The notes below the pieces were generated by a model. That model saw only the letters and a list, made by a program, of their open reading frames with translations. It had not been told where the DNA came from and made no database searches. From NCBI RefSeq assembly GCF_007754155.1, contig NZ_CP037423.1, positions 4,340,001 through 4,404,000 of the forward strand: a stretch of 64,000 nucleotides of DNA, written 5' to 3'. Positions 1 through 8,773 of this stretch are shown piece by piece (position 1 is the stretch's first letter; each line of letters begins with the position of its first letter). The translations under genes and the position numbers were made by a program. The stretch is from Stieleria neptunia (lineage in GTDB: Bacteria; Planctomycetota; Planctomycetia; Pirellulales; Pirellulaceae).

Positions 1-425
1 GAAAGGACGTCGTACAACGATCCGCTCACCGCGACACACTCAATCGACCAGATCGTTGGTCTTTATCACGTTCCGCGTCTTCCCTAAGCTGGGCGATCCC
101 TTCAGCCGCCGGATCACATCGCGCTGTTTGTTGAACCCCGCTGGGGTTCCGATTTCCCTTTTCAACCCCACCCGGGGTGCGCTTCGCGACCCCGGGCTGT
201 GTTGTGGAACCGCTCTGCGGTTTAGCGCTGATCGACGTTCACCCCTCGCGAAGCGAACCGTTCGGGCGAAATGACGACAGTTCTTTTCGCTGGCGATGAC
301 CGGTTTCGGGTGTGGGATGGTATCCTGTGTCATGTGCGGACAGGACCGGATGAACAGGATTCATCCGTCGGCACCCTTTTCCACCGTTCAACGATCCCTC
401 CCAAAGCGCTAACGAAGGCGAAACC
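1..425. other. Intergenic region with palindromic GC-rich repeat
   Basis: No convincing gene is seen here. The stretch holds a compact hairpin at 133-149 (7-bp arms gaacccc/ggggttc around a 3-nt loop), followed by a second GC-rich partly palindromic segment (about 160-225). This resembles the short dispersed palindromes seen elsewhere in the window. The short reading frames on both strands are low-complexity arginine/proline-rich shadows. The final ~30 bases should carry the leader of the following ATPase gene; no strong Shine-Dalgarno is evident before its ATG. Confidence 0.6.
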
Positions 426-2186
426 ATGGGCCAAGCTATTCAAGAATTCACCGATCTGCTGCTTCGTCAAGGCATCATCAGCTTGGACCAGCTCTCCGAA
501 GCGGAACAGGTCTCCCGTGACACCTCGACCGATGTCGGCGACATTCTGGTCCAAATGGAATATGCCACGCCCGAGGAAGTCGCCCGGGCGATGGCCAAGT
601 TCCACAAAATTCCCTTCGTCGACCTGCGGGAAGCACGCATCGGCGAAGACGTGATCGAACTGGTCCCCGAATCGGTCGCCCGGGAAAACATGGTGCTGCC
701 CTACAGCGTCGAAGACGGCGCGCTGCGGATCCTGATCGCCGACCCCTTCGATCTGGAAACGATCGAAAAGCTGCGGTTCATCCTGAACCGCAAAATCGAA
801 ACCGCTTTGGCCCCCAAAGAGGCGATTCAGGGGGCGATCAACCAGTACTACGGGCAGGTCGAAGGGGAATCGGCTGACTCGATGTTGCAGGAGTTCACCG
901 ACACGGCGATCGACTTCACCGAAACCGAATCGGGCGACTCGGCCGAGAACGCCGAAGACGCCGATGACAGCAGCGCGCCGGTGATCAAATTGGTCAACCT
1001 GATGATCCAGGAAGCCGTCCAGCTTCGCGCCAGCGACATCCACGTCGAACCGTTCGAAGAGCGGGTGCGGATCCGTTATCGAATTGACGGCGTTTGTGTC
1101 GAACGGGAAAGCGCCCCGCGGCGGATGCTGTCGGCATTGATCGCCCGCATCAAGATTCTGTCCAAAATCGACATCTCGGAAAAACGGCGGCCGACCGACG
1201 GACGGATCAAAATCACGGTGGGGGACAAACAGCTCGATTTGCGGGTCAGTATCATCCCCACCAACCACGGCCAGTCCTGCGTGATGCGGCTGTTGGACAA
1301 GGACAACATCAAGGTCGGGGTGCGGCAGTTGGGACTCAACCAACGCGACTACCGGACCTTCAATTCACTGATCCGGCGGCCCAACGGGATCATCCTGGTG
1401 ACCGGCCCAACGGGTTCGGGAAAAACGACCACCCTGTACGCGGCGCTCAACGCGCTGAACCGGCCCGACCGCAAGGTGATCACCGCGGAAGACCCCGTGG
1501 AGTACTACCTGCCGGGGATTAATCAGGTCGAAGTCCGGCACTCGATCGGACTCGATTTCTCACGCATCATCCGCTCCATGCTGCGTCAGGCCCCCAACAT
1601 CATCCTGGTCGGCGAGATGCGTGACCACGAGACCGCATCGATGGGAATCCAGGCTTCACTGACTGGACACCTGGTTTTTAGTACTCTGCATACGAACGAT
1701 GCGCCCAGTTCTATTAGCCGAATGGTGGACATCGGTGTACCCGGCTACATGGTGGCCAGTTCGGTCATCGCGATCTTGGCCCAGCGGCTGGTGCGGACGA
1801 TTTGCCCGCGCTGCAAGGTCCGCTACCAGCCCACCGAATCGGTCATCGCCGACTCCATGTTGCCGCCCGAAATGATCGCCCAAGGGGAGTTCTCTCGGGG
1901 AAAGGGCTGCCCCTACTGTGGACGGACCGGCTACCGCGGCCGAATCGGCATCTACGAGCTGATGGTCGTCAACGGCAAGCTGCGTGAGATGATGTTCCGC
2001 GGGGCGGACACCAAGGAGCTCCGTATCGAAGCGATAAACAGTGGCATGTCAACACTTTACGCCGACGGCATGCTGAAGGTGATCCGCGGGATCACGACCT
2101 TTGAAGAGGTCTATCGGGTGGCCAAGCAGACCGAGCAGGAGCGGCTGGCGCTGAATCACTTGGTCAGCGATTTGGATTCGCTCTAA
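426..2186 (+). CDS. gspE: GspE/PilB-family secretion/pilus assembly ATPase (first copy)
   Basis: Cytoplasmic hexameric ATPase that powers pseudopilus or pilus extension from the inner-membrane platform. The 586-residue product has the N-terminal GspE/MshE-type domain (about 1-150), a linker, an N2/PAS-like domain with the motif SDIHVEPFEERVRIRYRIDG trimmed to its core around residue 200, Walker A GPTGSGKTTT at about 327, the Asp box AEDPVEYYLP, and Walker B IILVGEMRD. Near the C-terminus a tetracysteine zinc site is visible as CPRC and CPYC, typical of extension ATPases and absent from PilT. Length is normal for the family. It opens a + strand locus continued by pilT, a second gspE, gspF and pseudopilins. 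An apparent terminator follows, so it may be its own transcription unit. Family assignment is certain; T2SS versus T4P role is not. Confidence 0.95.
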   Translation: MGQAIQEFTDLLLRQGIISLDQLSEAEQVSRDTSTDVGDILVQMEYATPEEVARAMAKFHKIPFVDLREARIGEDVIELVPESVARENMVLPYSVEDGALRILIADPFDLETIEKLRFILNRKIETALAPKEAIQGAINQYYGQVEGESADSMLQEFTDTAIDFTETESGDSAENAEDADDSSAPVIKLVNLMIQEAVQLRASDIHVEPFEERVRIRYRIDGVCVERESAPRRMLSALIARIKILSKIDISEKRRPTDGRIKITVGDKQLDLRVSIIPTNHGQSCVMRLLDKDNIKVGVRQLGLNQRDYRTFNSLIRRPNGIILVTGPTGSGKTTTLYAALNALNRPDRKVITAEDPVEYYLPGINQVEVRHSIGLDFSRIIRSMLRQAPNIILVGEMRDHETASMGIQASLTGHLVFSTLHTNDAPSSISRMVDIGVPGYMVASSVIAILAQRLVRTICPRCKVRYQPTESVIADSMLPPEMIAQGEFSRGKGCPYCGRTGYRGRIGIYELMVVNGKLREMMFRGADTKELRIEAINSGMSTLYADGMLKVIRGITTFEEVYRVAKQTEQERLALNHLVSDLDSL

Positions 2187-2632
2187 GCCGCCAGAATCGG
2201 CCGTTCGGGGCAATCCGACCGCTTTGGCGAGCGGTTCGGTTTTGCTCGCAATTCGGCCGTCGTTTCCTGGCGTCCCGCTTGCCCACGCTGCCGCCAACGG
2301 CGTCGACTGGGAGCAGGACCGATCCGCTGGGAATCGACAGCGGTCGCCAATCCACCCGTTCGGTTCTTCCGGGGGGGCCTTGGCAAAAAGTTTCGCGCCG
2401 CTGGCGAAGTTTTTTGAAGTTTTCGCGTCGGGCGGACATAATGCCTGCACTTCGGGGAAAACTTGTTCTACTTCTCGCCATCACAACGATCCCCTGGAGT
2501 GGCCGACTCGAGTGTTCGGCTCGAGTGGCCGGCTTGAGTGGTCCGTGCGGATCCGCGGACCTCTCCGCCGACCCACCACGGCCACGACACCCAGAGAAAA
2601 ATGATTCTTCTCGCAACTGAGGTAAACCAGCG
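2187..2632. other. Intergenic region between gspE and pilT
   Basis: No gene is supported. After a terminator-like hairpin, the notable content is a short imperfect repeat at 2497-2541 in which gagtggccg/ctcgagtg words recur about three times. The last bases hold gaggt 11-15 nt before the pilT ATG, a plausible if slightly distant Shine-Dalgarno. The length and the hairpin suggest that pilT has its own promoter here, though no clear -35/-10 pair could be picked. Confidence 0.5.
2215..2243 (+). terminator. Putative intrinsic terminator after first gspE
   Basis: ccgaccgct pairs with agcggttcgg (9 bp with one bulged base) around a short ttggcg loop, followed directly by tttt. It lies about 30 bases beyond the gspE stop codon. 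The T tract is short, so termination may be only partial. Confidence 0.45.
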
Positions 2633-3742
2633 ATGGCAACCGTGCTGATCGACAAACTGCTCCACGCAGCAATCAAACAAGGCGTCAGCGACATTCACAT
2701 TGTCGTCGGTCAGCCACCGGTGTTCCGTTTGCACGGGCGGATGCGCAAGCTGGAAACGAAGACGCTCGAAGGCGAAGACGCGGTCGCGCTGATGAAGTCG
2801 ATCACGCCGGAACGTTGTCAGCGTGAATTGCAGGAATCGGGCAGCACCGACTTCGGGTTCGCCTTTGGAGAGATGGCCCGCTTTCGGGTCTCGGTCTTCA
2901 AGCAACGCGGTTTCATTTCGATGGTGTTGCGGCAGATCCCCAACGACAAACTCACGCCGGAGCAATTGGGGCTGCCCGAGGCTGTCGTCAAATTGACTCA
3001 CCGGCCGCGGGGGCTGTTTCTGGTGACCGGCCCGACGGGTTCGGGGAAGTCGACGACCTTGGCCAGTCTGATCAACCTGCTCAACGAAACGGTGGACCAC
3101 CACATCATCACGATCGAGGACCCGATCGAGTTTTATCACGACCACAAGATGAGCACGATCAACCAGCGTGAAGTTGGGGTGGACGTGCCGAGTTTCTCCG
3201 AAGCGATTCGACGCGCATTGCGGCAGGACCCCGACGTGATCCTGGTCGGCGAGCTGCGTGACTTGGAGACGATCGAAGCGGCGATCAGTGCGGCTGAAAC
3301 GGGGCACGTGGTGTTCGGCACGCTGCACACCAACAGTGCCCAGGGCACCGTCAACCGGATCATCGACGCTTTCCCGGGGAACCTGCAGGACCAGATTCGG
3401 ACCCAGTTGGCCAGTACGTTGATCGGCGTCGTCGCCCAGACGCTGCTGCCCAAGATCGGCGGCGGACGCTGTGCGGCCTATGAAGTGTTGGTGGTCACCC
3501 CGGGGGTTTCCAACCTGATTCGCGAAAACAAGACCTTTCGGATCAGCAGTGCGATGCAGACCGGTGCCAAGTTCGGGATGCAATTGATGGACGACGCCTT
3601 GTTCCTGCACTGGAAGAATGAACTGGTGAGCGTCGAAGACGCGTTGGCCAAGGCGCATCGTCCGGATGATTTGGCCAAACGCATCGTCCAAGCCCGACGC
3701 GGTTTGGACGATTCACCGGTCCCGATTGGTGACGAAGACTAA
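2633..3742 (+). CDS. pilT: PilT-family twitching/retraction ATPase
   Basis: Hexameric ATPase that depolymerises type IV pilin. The 369-residue product is full length for PilT. Visible motifs are the N-terminal SDIHIVVGQPPVFRLHG segment (about residue 18), Walker A GPTGSGKSTT at about 133, the Asp box IEDPIEFYH, Walker B VILVGELRD, and the His box GTLHTNSAQGTVNRIIDAFP. No tetracysteine zinc site is present, which separates it from the three GspE/PilB paralogues in this window. The motif AIRRALRQDPD is standard for PilT. Its position between two extension ATPases suggests a dynamic pilus rather than a pure secretion pseudopilus. The start follows a weak gaggt Shine-Dalgarno. Confidence 0.94.
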   Translation: MATVLIDKLLHAAIKQGVSDIHIVVGQPPVFRLHGRMRKLETKTLEGEDAVALMKSITPERCQRELQESGSTDFGFAFGEMARFRVSVFKQRGFISMVLRQIPNDKLTPEQLGLPEAVVKLTHRPRGLFLVTGPTGSGKSTTLASLINLLNETVDHHIITIEDPIEFYHDHKMSTINQREVGVDVPSFSEAIRRALRQDPDVILVGELRDLETIEAAISAAETGHVVFGTLHTNSAQGTVNRIIDAFPGNLQDQIRTQLASTLIGVVAQTLLPKIGGGRCAAYEVLVVTPGVSNLIRENKTFRISSAMQTGAKFGMQLMDDALFLHWKNELVSVEDALAKAHRPDDLAKRIVQARRGLDDSPVPIGDED

Positions 3743-3866
3743 CGCGACGGTCCCCAGCAGATGAACAGCCGCTTCAGCAGATGAAGCAATGGCGGAACGC
3801 TGCACCCGCAGCGGTCTCCGCCCCCACGACAAGATTCTCGTTTCCTCCTTTTCAAGCAACACACCC

Positions 3867-5579
3867 ATGGCACAGCGTCGCATTGGACAGATCCTGGTCG
3901 ACCTTGGTTTCCTGACCGACGAACAACGCGACATTGTGTTGGAGGAACAGGAGCAGCAGCCCGGCGCGCTGTTCGGGAAAGTGGCCGAAGACATGCAGTT
4001 GATCACCGAAGATCAGCTCGTCCAAGGCTTGGCCGAGCAGATGTCGATGCAGACGATCTCGCTGGAGGAGATTCAGCTCGATCCGGAGCTGGTGGAGAAG
4101 TTGACCGAAACGATGGCCCAGCTGTATCGCGTGGTGCCGATTCGATTCGAAGGCAATCAGCTGACCGTCGCGACGTGCGACCCCCAGAACTTGAGCGTCC
4201 AAGACGAGCTGCGGACGTTTCTCGGTTACGACATCGAGGTCCTGGTGGCGACCGAACGCGACATCAACACGACGATCGGACGCTACTATGACAGCGAAGC
4301 GGAGAGCGTGGAAAAGCTGGTCGCCGAACTGGCCGAAGACGAGGAATTGAAGGCGGCCGTGTCGGCGCTGGAGAGTGAAAAATTCAACATCACCGACGCC
4401 GAGGCGTTGGCCGATTCGGCGCCGGTCCGCAAGCTGTTGAACATGGTGTTGTTGTTGGCGATCAAGGACCACGCCAGTGACATCCACCTGGAACCGTTCG
4501 AGGACGAGTTTCGGATCCGGATCAAAGCCGAAGGCGTGTTGTACGAAATGGTTCCGCCGCCGCGGCACTTGGCGTTCGCGATCACGACCCGCATCAAGGT
4601 GATGGCCAACCTGGACATCGCCGAGCGACGGTTGCCGCAGGACGGTCGGATCGAGCTGATGGTCGGCGGTCACCCGGTCGACCTTCGCGTCAGCGTGTTG
4701 CCGACCATCTTTGGCGAAAGCGTCGTCATGCGGGTGCTGGACCGATCGGTCGTGAACCTGTCGCTGGACAACGTCGGCATGGACGAGGCGATGATGAAGA
4801 AGTTTCGCCACGCGATCGATCGTCCCAACGGCATCATTCTGGTGACCGGGCCGACCGGTAGCGGAAAGACGACGACGTTGTATTCGACGTTGTCGGAAAT
4901 GAACGACATCAAGGACAAATTGATCACGACCGAAGACCCGGTCGAGTACGACATCGACGGCATCATCCAGATCCCGATCGACCACGACGCCGGCGTCACC
5001 TTTGCCAGCTGTTTGCGGGCGATCTTGCGGCAAGACCCCGACATCATCCTGGTCGGCGAGATCCGTGACTTGGAGACCGCCGAAATCGCCATCCAGGCCG
5101 CGTTGACCGGGCACCTGGTGTTCAGCACCCTGCACACCAACAGCGCCCCGGCGACGGTGACGCGTTTGAAAGACATGGGGATCCCGGCGTTCATGACGTG
5201 CGCGACCGTCGAAGCGATTTTGGCCCAGCGGCTGGTCCGGCGGATCTGTCAGAAATGCCGCGAAGAAACCAAGGCCAACGTCGAGCTGCTGTACCAGCTG
5301 GGGATGAAGCCGGAAGACGTCAGCGGCAGAAAGTTCTTCCGCGGCACCGGATGCGACCAGTGCAACAACACCGGCTACAAGGGCCGGATCGCGTTGTTCG
5401 AATTGATGATCTTGAACGACAAGATTCGCGAGATGGTAATGGGCAACGCGTCGACCGATGAATTGCGAGATGAAGCGGCCAAGGACGGCATGACGACGCT
5501 CCGCGAAGCGGGGATGACGATGGCCTATGACGGGATCACCACGTTGGACGAAGTCGTCCGCGAGACGGTTTCCGAATAA
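3867..5579 (+). CDS. gspE: GspE/PilB-family assembly ATPase (second copy)
   Basis: A second extension ATPase, 570 residues from the chosen ATG. The frame is open from 3789, but residues encoded before 3867 are not family-like; the product beginning MAQRRIGQILVDLGFLT matches the usual GspE N-terminal domain. Walker A GPTGSGKTTT is at about 328, the Asp box is TEDPVEYDID, Walker B is IILVGEIRD, and the zinc tetracysteine is seen as CQKC and CDQC. It ends 160 bases before gspF, with no clear terminator between, so the two are probably co-transcribed. It is clearly diverged from the first copy, especially in the N-terminal third, so this is an old duplication rather than a recent one. Confidence 0.95.
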   Translation: MAQRRIGQILVDLGFLTDEQRDIVLEEQEQQPGALFGKVAEDMQLITEDQLVQGLAEQMSMQTISLEEIQLDPELVEKLTETMAQLYRVVPIRFEGNQLTVATCDPQNLSVQDELRTFLGYDIEVLVATERDINTTIGRYYDSEAESVEKLVAELAEDEELKAAVSALESEKFNITDAEALADSAPVRKLLNMVLLLAIKDHASDIHLEPFEDEFRIRIKAEGVLYEMVPPPRHLAFAITTRIKVMANLDIAERRLPQDGRIELMVGGHPVDLRVSVLPTIFGESVVMRVLDRSVVNLSLDNVGMDEAMMKKFRHAIDRPNGIILVTGPTGSGKTTTLYSTLSEMNDIKDKLITTEDPVEYDIDGIIQIPIDHDAGVTFASCLRAILRQDPDIILVGEIRDLETAEIAIQAALTGHLVFSTLHTNSAPATVTRLKDMGIPAFMTCATVEAILAQRLVRRICQKCREETKANVELLYQLGMKPEDVSGRKFFRGTGCDQCNNTGYKGRIALFELMILNDKIREMVMGNASTDELRDEAAKDGMTTLREAGMTMAYDGITTLDEVVRETVSE

Positions 5580-5739
5580 GCCCAGTAATAAGCTCAGTGG
5601 CGTGCCGCCGCACGGGCGACGGGCAGGCCGATTTGAGCAAACATTTTTAAGCATCACTTTTTAAAGAGACGGCCGGTGCCGTGCCGCAACGCAGTACGCG
5701 TTGGGCAGGGATCCGGCTTACCGCCGAGGGCTACCGAGA

Positions 5740-7179
5740 ATGCCTACCTATCAATTCGAAGCAATGGACGCGGCCGGACAAGAGATCCGGGATGAGATCG
5801 ATGCCGCGAGCGAAGAGGAGGCGCAAACCACGATTCGCCAGATGGGATACTTCGTCACGAAGATCTCCGTCAAAAAACAGGCGGCGGCCGGCGGTGCCAA
5901 GAAGAAGGGCAAACGCGGCTTTGCGATCGGCGGTGCCAAGACCAAACACATCTGCGCCTTCACCCGTCAGCTGTCGATTCTGCAGGACGCCGGGCTGCCG
6001 ATTCTGCGCTCGCTGAAAATCCTCGAAAACAACCAGAAGCCGGGCAAATTGAAGTTCGCCCTGATGGACGTCTGTGATGAGATCGAAGGCGGGGCGACGC
6101 TCAGCGAAGCGATGTCCAAGTCGCCCAAGATTTTCAGCCGGTTGTACGTCAACATGATCAAGGCCGGTGAGGCCGGCGGTGCGTTGGAAACGATTTTGCA
6201 GCGGTTGGCGGAGTTCCTCGAACGCGCCGAATCGCTCAAACGCAAGGTCAAGGGTGCGTTGATCTATCCGATCGTCGTCGCGATCGTCGCGATCTTGATC
6301 CTGACCGGGATCATGATCTTCATCGTGCCGACGTTCGAAGAGATGTTCGAAGAGTTCGAATTGAAGCTGCCCGCGCCGACACTGTTGCTGATCGCGATGA
6401 GCAACTACATGGCCAGTTATTGGTGGCTGTTGATCGTGATGCCGATCATGTTTCTGTTGTTCATCAAACTGATGCGCAAGTTCCGTCACGGGCGGACCGG
6501 GTTTGACATGTTCATCATCAAAATTCCGATCTTCGGCGGCTTGTTGGAAAAGAACATTTTGGCCCGGACGACGCGAACGCTGGGGACGCTGGTCAGTAGC
6601 GGTGTTCCGATTTTGGAGGCGCTTGCGATCACGCGGGAGACGGCGGGCAACGCGGTGTTCGAGAAACTGTTCACCAAGGTCAACGAGGCGGTGCGCGAGG
6701 GGGAAGTGATCAGCAAGCCGCTGCGGGAGGAGAGCCGGCTGGGATTCCATCCGATGGCGGTGTTCTTCTTTGCCATCTTCGGCGCGTTCCCGGGTTTGTT
6801 GCTGTTGTCGGTGGCGATCACCAGCAGCGGGACGAAGCTGGATGACGGCGTGATGGTCCAGACGTTGACCTTCATCGCGGCCTACGCGATCGGCGGCGGG
6901 GCGGTCGGCGCCGGACTGTTCTATGCCTTGAAAATCAAAACCCGCGTCGTCAACGACCTGGTCGTCAACATGGTCGACGTCGGCGAGGAGACCGGTGAGC
7001 TTGACACGATGTTGTACAAGGTCGCCGACCAATATGACGAAGAAGTCCGCACGATGACCGACGGCCTGACGGCGTTGATCGAACCGTTGATGATCGTGTT
7101 CCTGGGGGTCACGGTCGGTTTTATCGTGATCAGTTTGTTCATGCCGTTGATCAGTTTGATCACCAGCCTGTCCAATTAA
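5740..7179 (+). CDS. gspF: GspF/PilC inner-membrane platform protein
   Basis: Polytopic inner-membrane protein that couples the ATPase to pseudopilin insertion or extraction. The 479-residue product begins MPTYQFEAMDAAGQEIRDEI, the normal family N-terminus, which sets the start at this ATG rather than the TTG 39 bases upstream. Two repeated T2SSF domains are seen (about 85-210 and 285-420), each with the FTRQLSILQDAGLPIL / LARTTRTLGTLVSSGVPIL type helix and a downstream GE.GG/GEETGEL motif. Membrane helices follow each domain. It is somewhat longer than usual (about 400), owing to an extra hydrophobic stretch around residues 335-400 between the halves (FFFAIFGAFPGLLLLSVAI and IAAYAIGGGAVGAGLFYA). 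Confidence 0.94.
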   Translation: MPTYQFEAMDAAGQEIRDEIDAASEEEAQTTIRQMGYFVTKISVKKQAAAGGAKKKGKRGFAIGGAKTKHICAFTRQLSILQDAGLPILRSLKILENNQKPGKLKFALMDVCDEIEGGATLSEAMSKSPKIFSRLYVNMIKAGEAGGALETILQRLAEFLERAESLKRKVKGALIYPIVVAIVAILILTGIMIFIVPTFEEMFEEFELKLPAPTLLLIAMSNYMASYWWLLIVMPIMFLLFIKLMRKFRHGRTGFDMFIIKIPIFGGLLEKNILARTTRTLGTLVSSGVPILEALAITRETAGNAVFEKLFTKVNEAVREGEVISKPLREESRLGFHPMAVFFFAIFGAFPGLLLLSVAITSSGTKLDDGVMVQTLTFIAAYAIGGGAVGAGLFYALKIKTRVVNDLVVNMVDVGEETGELDTMLYKVADQYDEEVRTMTDGLTALIEPLMIVFLGVTVGFIVISLFMPLISLITSLSN

Positions 7180-7452
7180 CCAAGTGGGATAGGCTTCCAG
7201 CCTGTCAAACCAACCCCGTACGACGGGTCTTCCGACCCGTCGCCGCAACCGTAAACCGTACGACTGGTCTTCCGGCCCGTCACCACAACCGTACGACGGG
7301 TCTTCTGACCCGTCGCCCCGAAAGCCGCCCGGCGTTCCCGCCGATCGGTCCCATCGACCCGCCGCACGACGGCGAGCGAGTCACCCGACAACGACCCGAC
7401 GGCCAACCGAGCCGTGTAAACCATCGAGTAATCCATCGAGCGGAACCGAACG
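7180..7452. other. Intergenic region with hairpin triplet between gspF and gspG-like gene
   Basis: Contains half of the dispersed gtgggataggcttccagcc element (7183-7206), then three tandem hairpin units (listed separately), then about 130 bases without recognisable content leading to the GspG-like gene. No gene is supported. Confidence 0.6.
7216..7317. repeat. Three tandem hairpin repeats (gtacgacgggtcttccgacc type)
   Basis: Three units begin at about 7216, 7256 and 7289. Units 1 and 3 form perfect 8-bp stems (gacgggtc/gacccgtc) with 4-nt loops; unit 2 has drifted and pairs imperfectly. Similar sequence recurs at about 26545-26620. They sit between the platform gene and the pseudopilin genes and could act as an mRNA stability or processing element, or simply be a repeat family. 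Confidence 0.7.
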
Positions 7453-8718
7453 ATGATCAAACGAATGAACAACCAACGAAGCGGCGCGCACCGAAGCGGA
7501 TTCACGCTCGTCGAATTACTGGTGGTGATCACCATCATCGCCGCCCTCGCCGGCCTGGCCATCCCCGCCGTCGGCGTGGTGATGAAATCGGTGCGTCAGT
7601 CTGCGATGAAGGCAGAGATCTCGGTCATCGAAACCGGAATCGATGCGTACTACACCAAGCACAACGACTACCCGCCGGATTTCTCGGACTGGAACCTCGT
7701 CAAGCGGCACTACTTGAAAATTTTTCCCGACATCGCCAACAGCGAGTTGAATCTGCTGTTTGCGTTGTGCGACACGTTTCCGGACAACGACCCCACAGCG
7801 GTTCCCCCGACCAGTCCTGCTCCGACTTATGACCCCTTTGTAATGGATCGTGCGGAAGCGTTGGTGTGGTCGTTGGGCGGATTCAGCAGCGATCCCCAGT
7901 ACCCGTTCACGGGCAGTGGTGGGCCGCTTGAACTGCCGCCGGCGATCGTCATTGACGGGACGGTCACCGCGACCAATCCGGCCATCGCGTCACACTACCA
8001 GTATCGTGCGGTACGCAACGCACCCTTCATCGACTTTGAACCGACGCGACTTCTGTTGCGCTCGATGTCATCGCCGACCGGACCGTCCTACAATTCGGGC
8101 TCTGGGGCGTACGATCGAAACGTCAGCACCGACGAGCCTCGGAACATCACCGGTGGCTTCCCCGCCCTGTACCAGACGCCGGACATTTTCCCGTCCTACG
8201 TGCTTCGCGAGGGGCACAAGCCGGTCGTCTACTTCGATTCGCGAACCTACGCCTGGAACAACGGCAACACGGCGGCCCCGATCGTGTTCAACGCCTACGT
8301 TTCCTACGAAAATGATTCGAATATCGGAAGCTTGGATCCGGACACCATCGACGGAATTCGTCCGGTTTACACGCCCCAGCCGAACACGCCGCCGGCGAGT
8401 GGATATGCCGCAACCTATGGTGCATCGGCCGCGTCGTGGCAATTCGCCAACCCGAGTTCGTTTCAGATTCTTGCACCGGGTTTGGACGGGCGTTTCGGAT
8501 ACCTGTTGGACGCCGATGGCGGAGGTCCGTCGAACGCGGCACCTGTTTTTTGGCGGACCGACGGGGCGCTGATGAGTTTGGTTGTCGGCGGTGCGGCACA
8601 ACCGATGACCGGGGTTTCTCGATTCGACATCACCGGCTTCGTCTCAAGTGCGAGCAACAGCATGCGAGACAACCAGTCGAACTTTACAGCCAAGACTTTT
8701 GAAAACGAGTTGCCGTGA
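7453..8718 (+). CDS. Extended GspG-like pseudopilin
   Basis: Type II secretion pseudopilin of 421 residues. The prepilin peptidase site is after Gly16, in SG/FTLVELLVV, with the conserved Glu at +5 and a hydrophobic helix following. The segment after the helix (AEISVIETGIDAYYTKHNDYPPDF) is like the GspG major pseudopilin. Near the C-terminus GLDGRFGYLLDADGG resembles the GspG calcium-binding loop. It is about three times the length of classical GspG (about 140), the extra being a Tyr/Asn/Pro-rich middle region. It heads a tight pseudopilin operon. Exported to the inner membrane and then assembled into the pseudopilus after processing. Confidence 0.87.
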   Translation: MIKRMNNQRSGAHRSGFTLVELLVVITIIAALAGLAIPAVGVVMKSVRQSAMKAEISVIETGIDAYYTKHNDYPPDFSDWNLVKRHYLKIFPDIANSELNLLFALCDTFPDNDPTAVPPTSPAPTYDPFVMDRAEALVWSLGGFSSDPQYPFTGSGGPLELPPAIVIDGTVTATNPAIASHYQYRAVRNAPFIDFEPTRLLLRSMSSPTGPSYNSGSGAYDRNVSTDEPRNITGGFPALYQTPDIFPSYVLREGHKPVVYFDSRTYAWNNGNTAAPIVFNAYVSYENDSNIGSLDPDTIDGIRPVYTPQPNTPPASGYAATYGASAASWQFANPSSFQILAPGLDGRFGYLLDADGGGPSNAAPVFWRTDGALMSLVVGGAAQPMTGVSRFDITGFVSSASNSMRDNQSNFTAKTFENELP

Positions 8719-8773
8719 TGCATATCGCGCCGGGACAGAGTGGGGACGTGTGCAAGGCAACCAAGTGAAAACG

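Noticed and set aside
3789..3866. Upstream extension of the second GspE frame
   Set aside because: The residues encoded before ATG 3867 are not GspE-like, whereas the product from 3867 has the normal N-terminus.
3852..5657. Long - strand frame (about 600 codons) opposite the second gspE
   Set aside because: It is fully overlapped by a gene with clear GspE motifs. The deduced protein is Arg/Asp/His/Gln-rich low complexity, typical of antisense shadows in GC-rich DNA.
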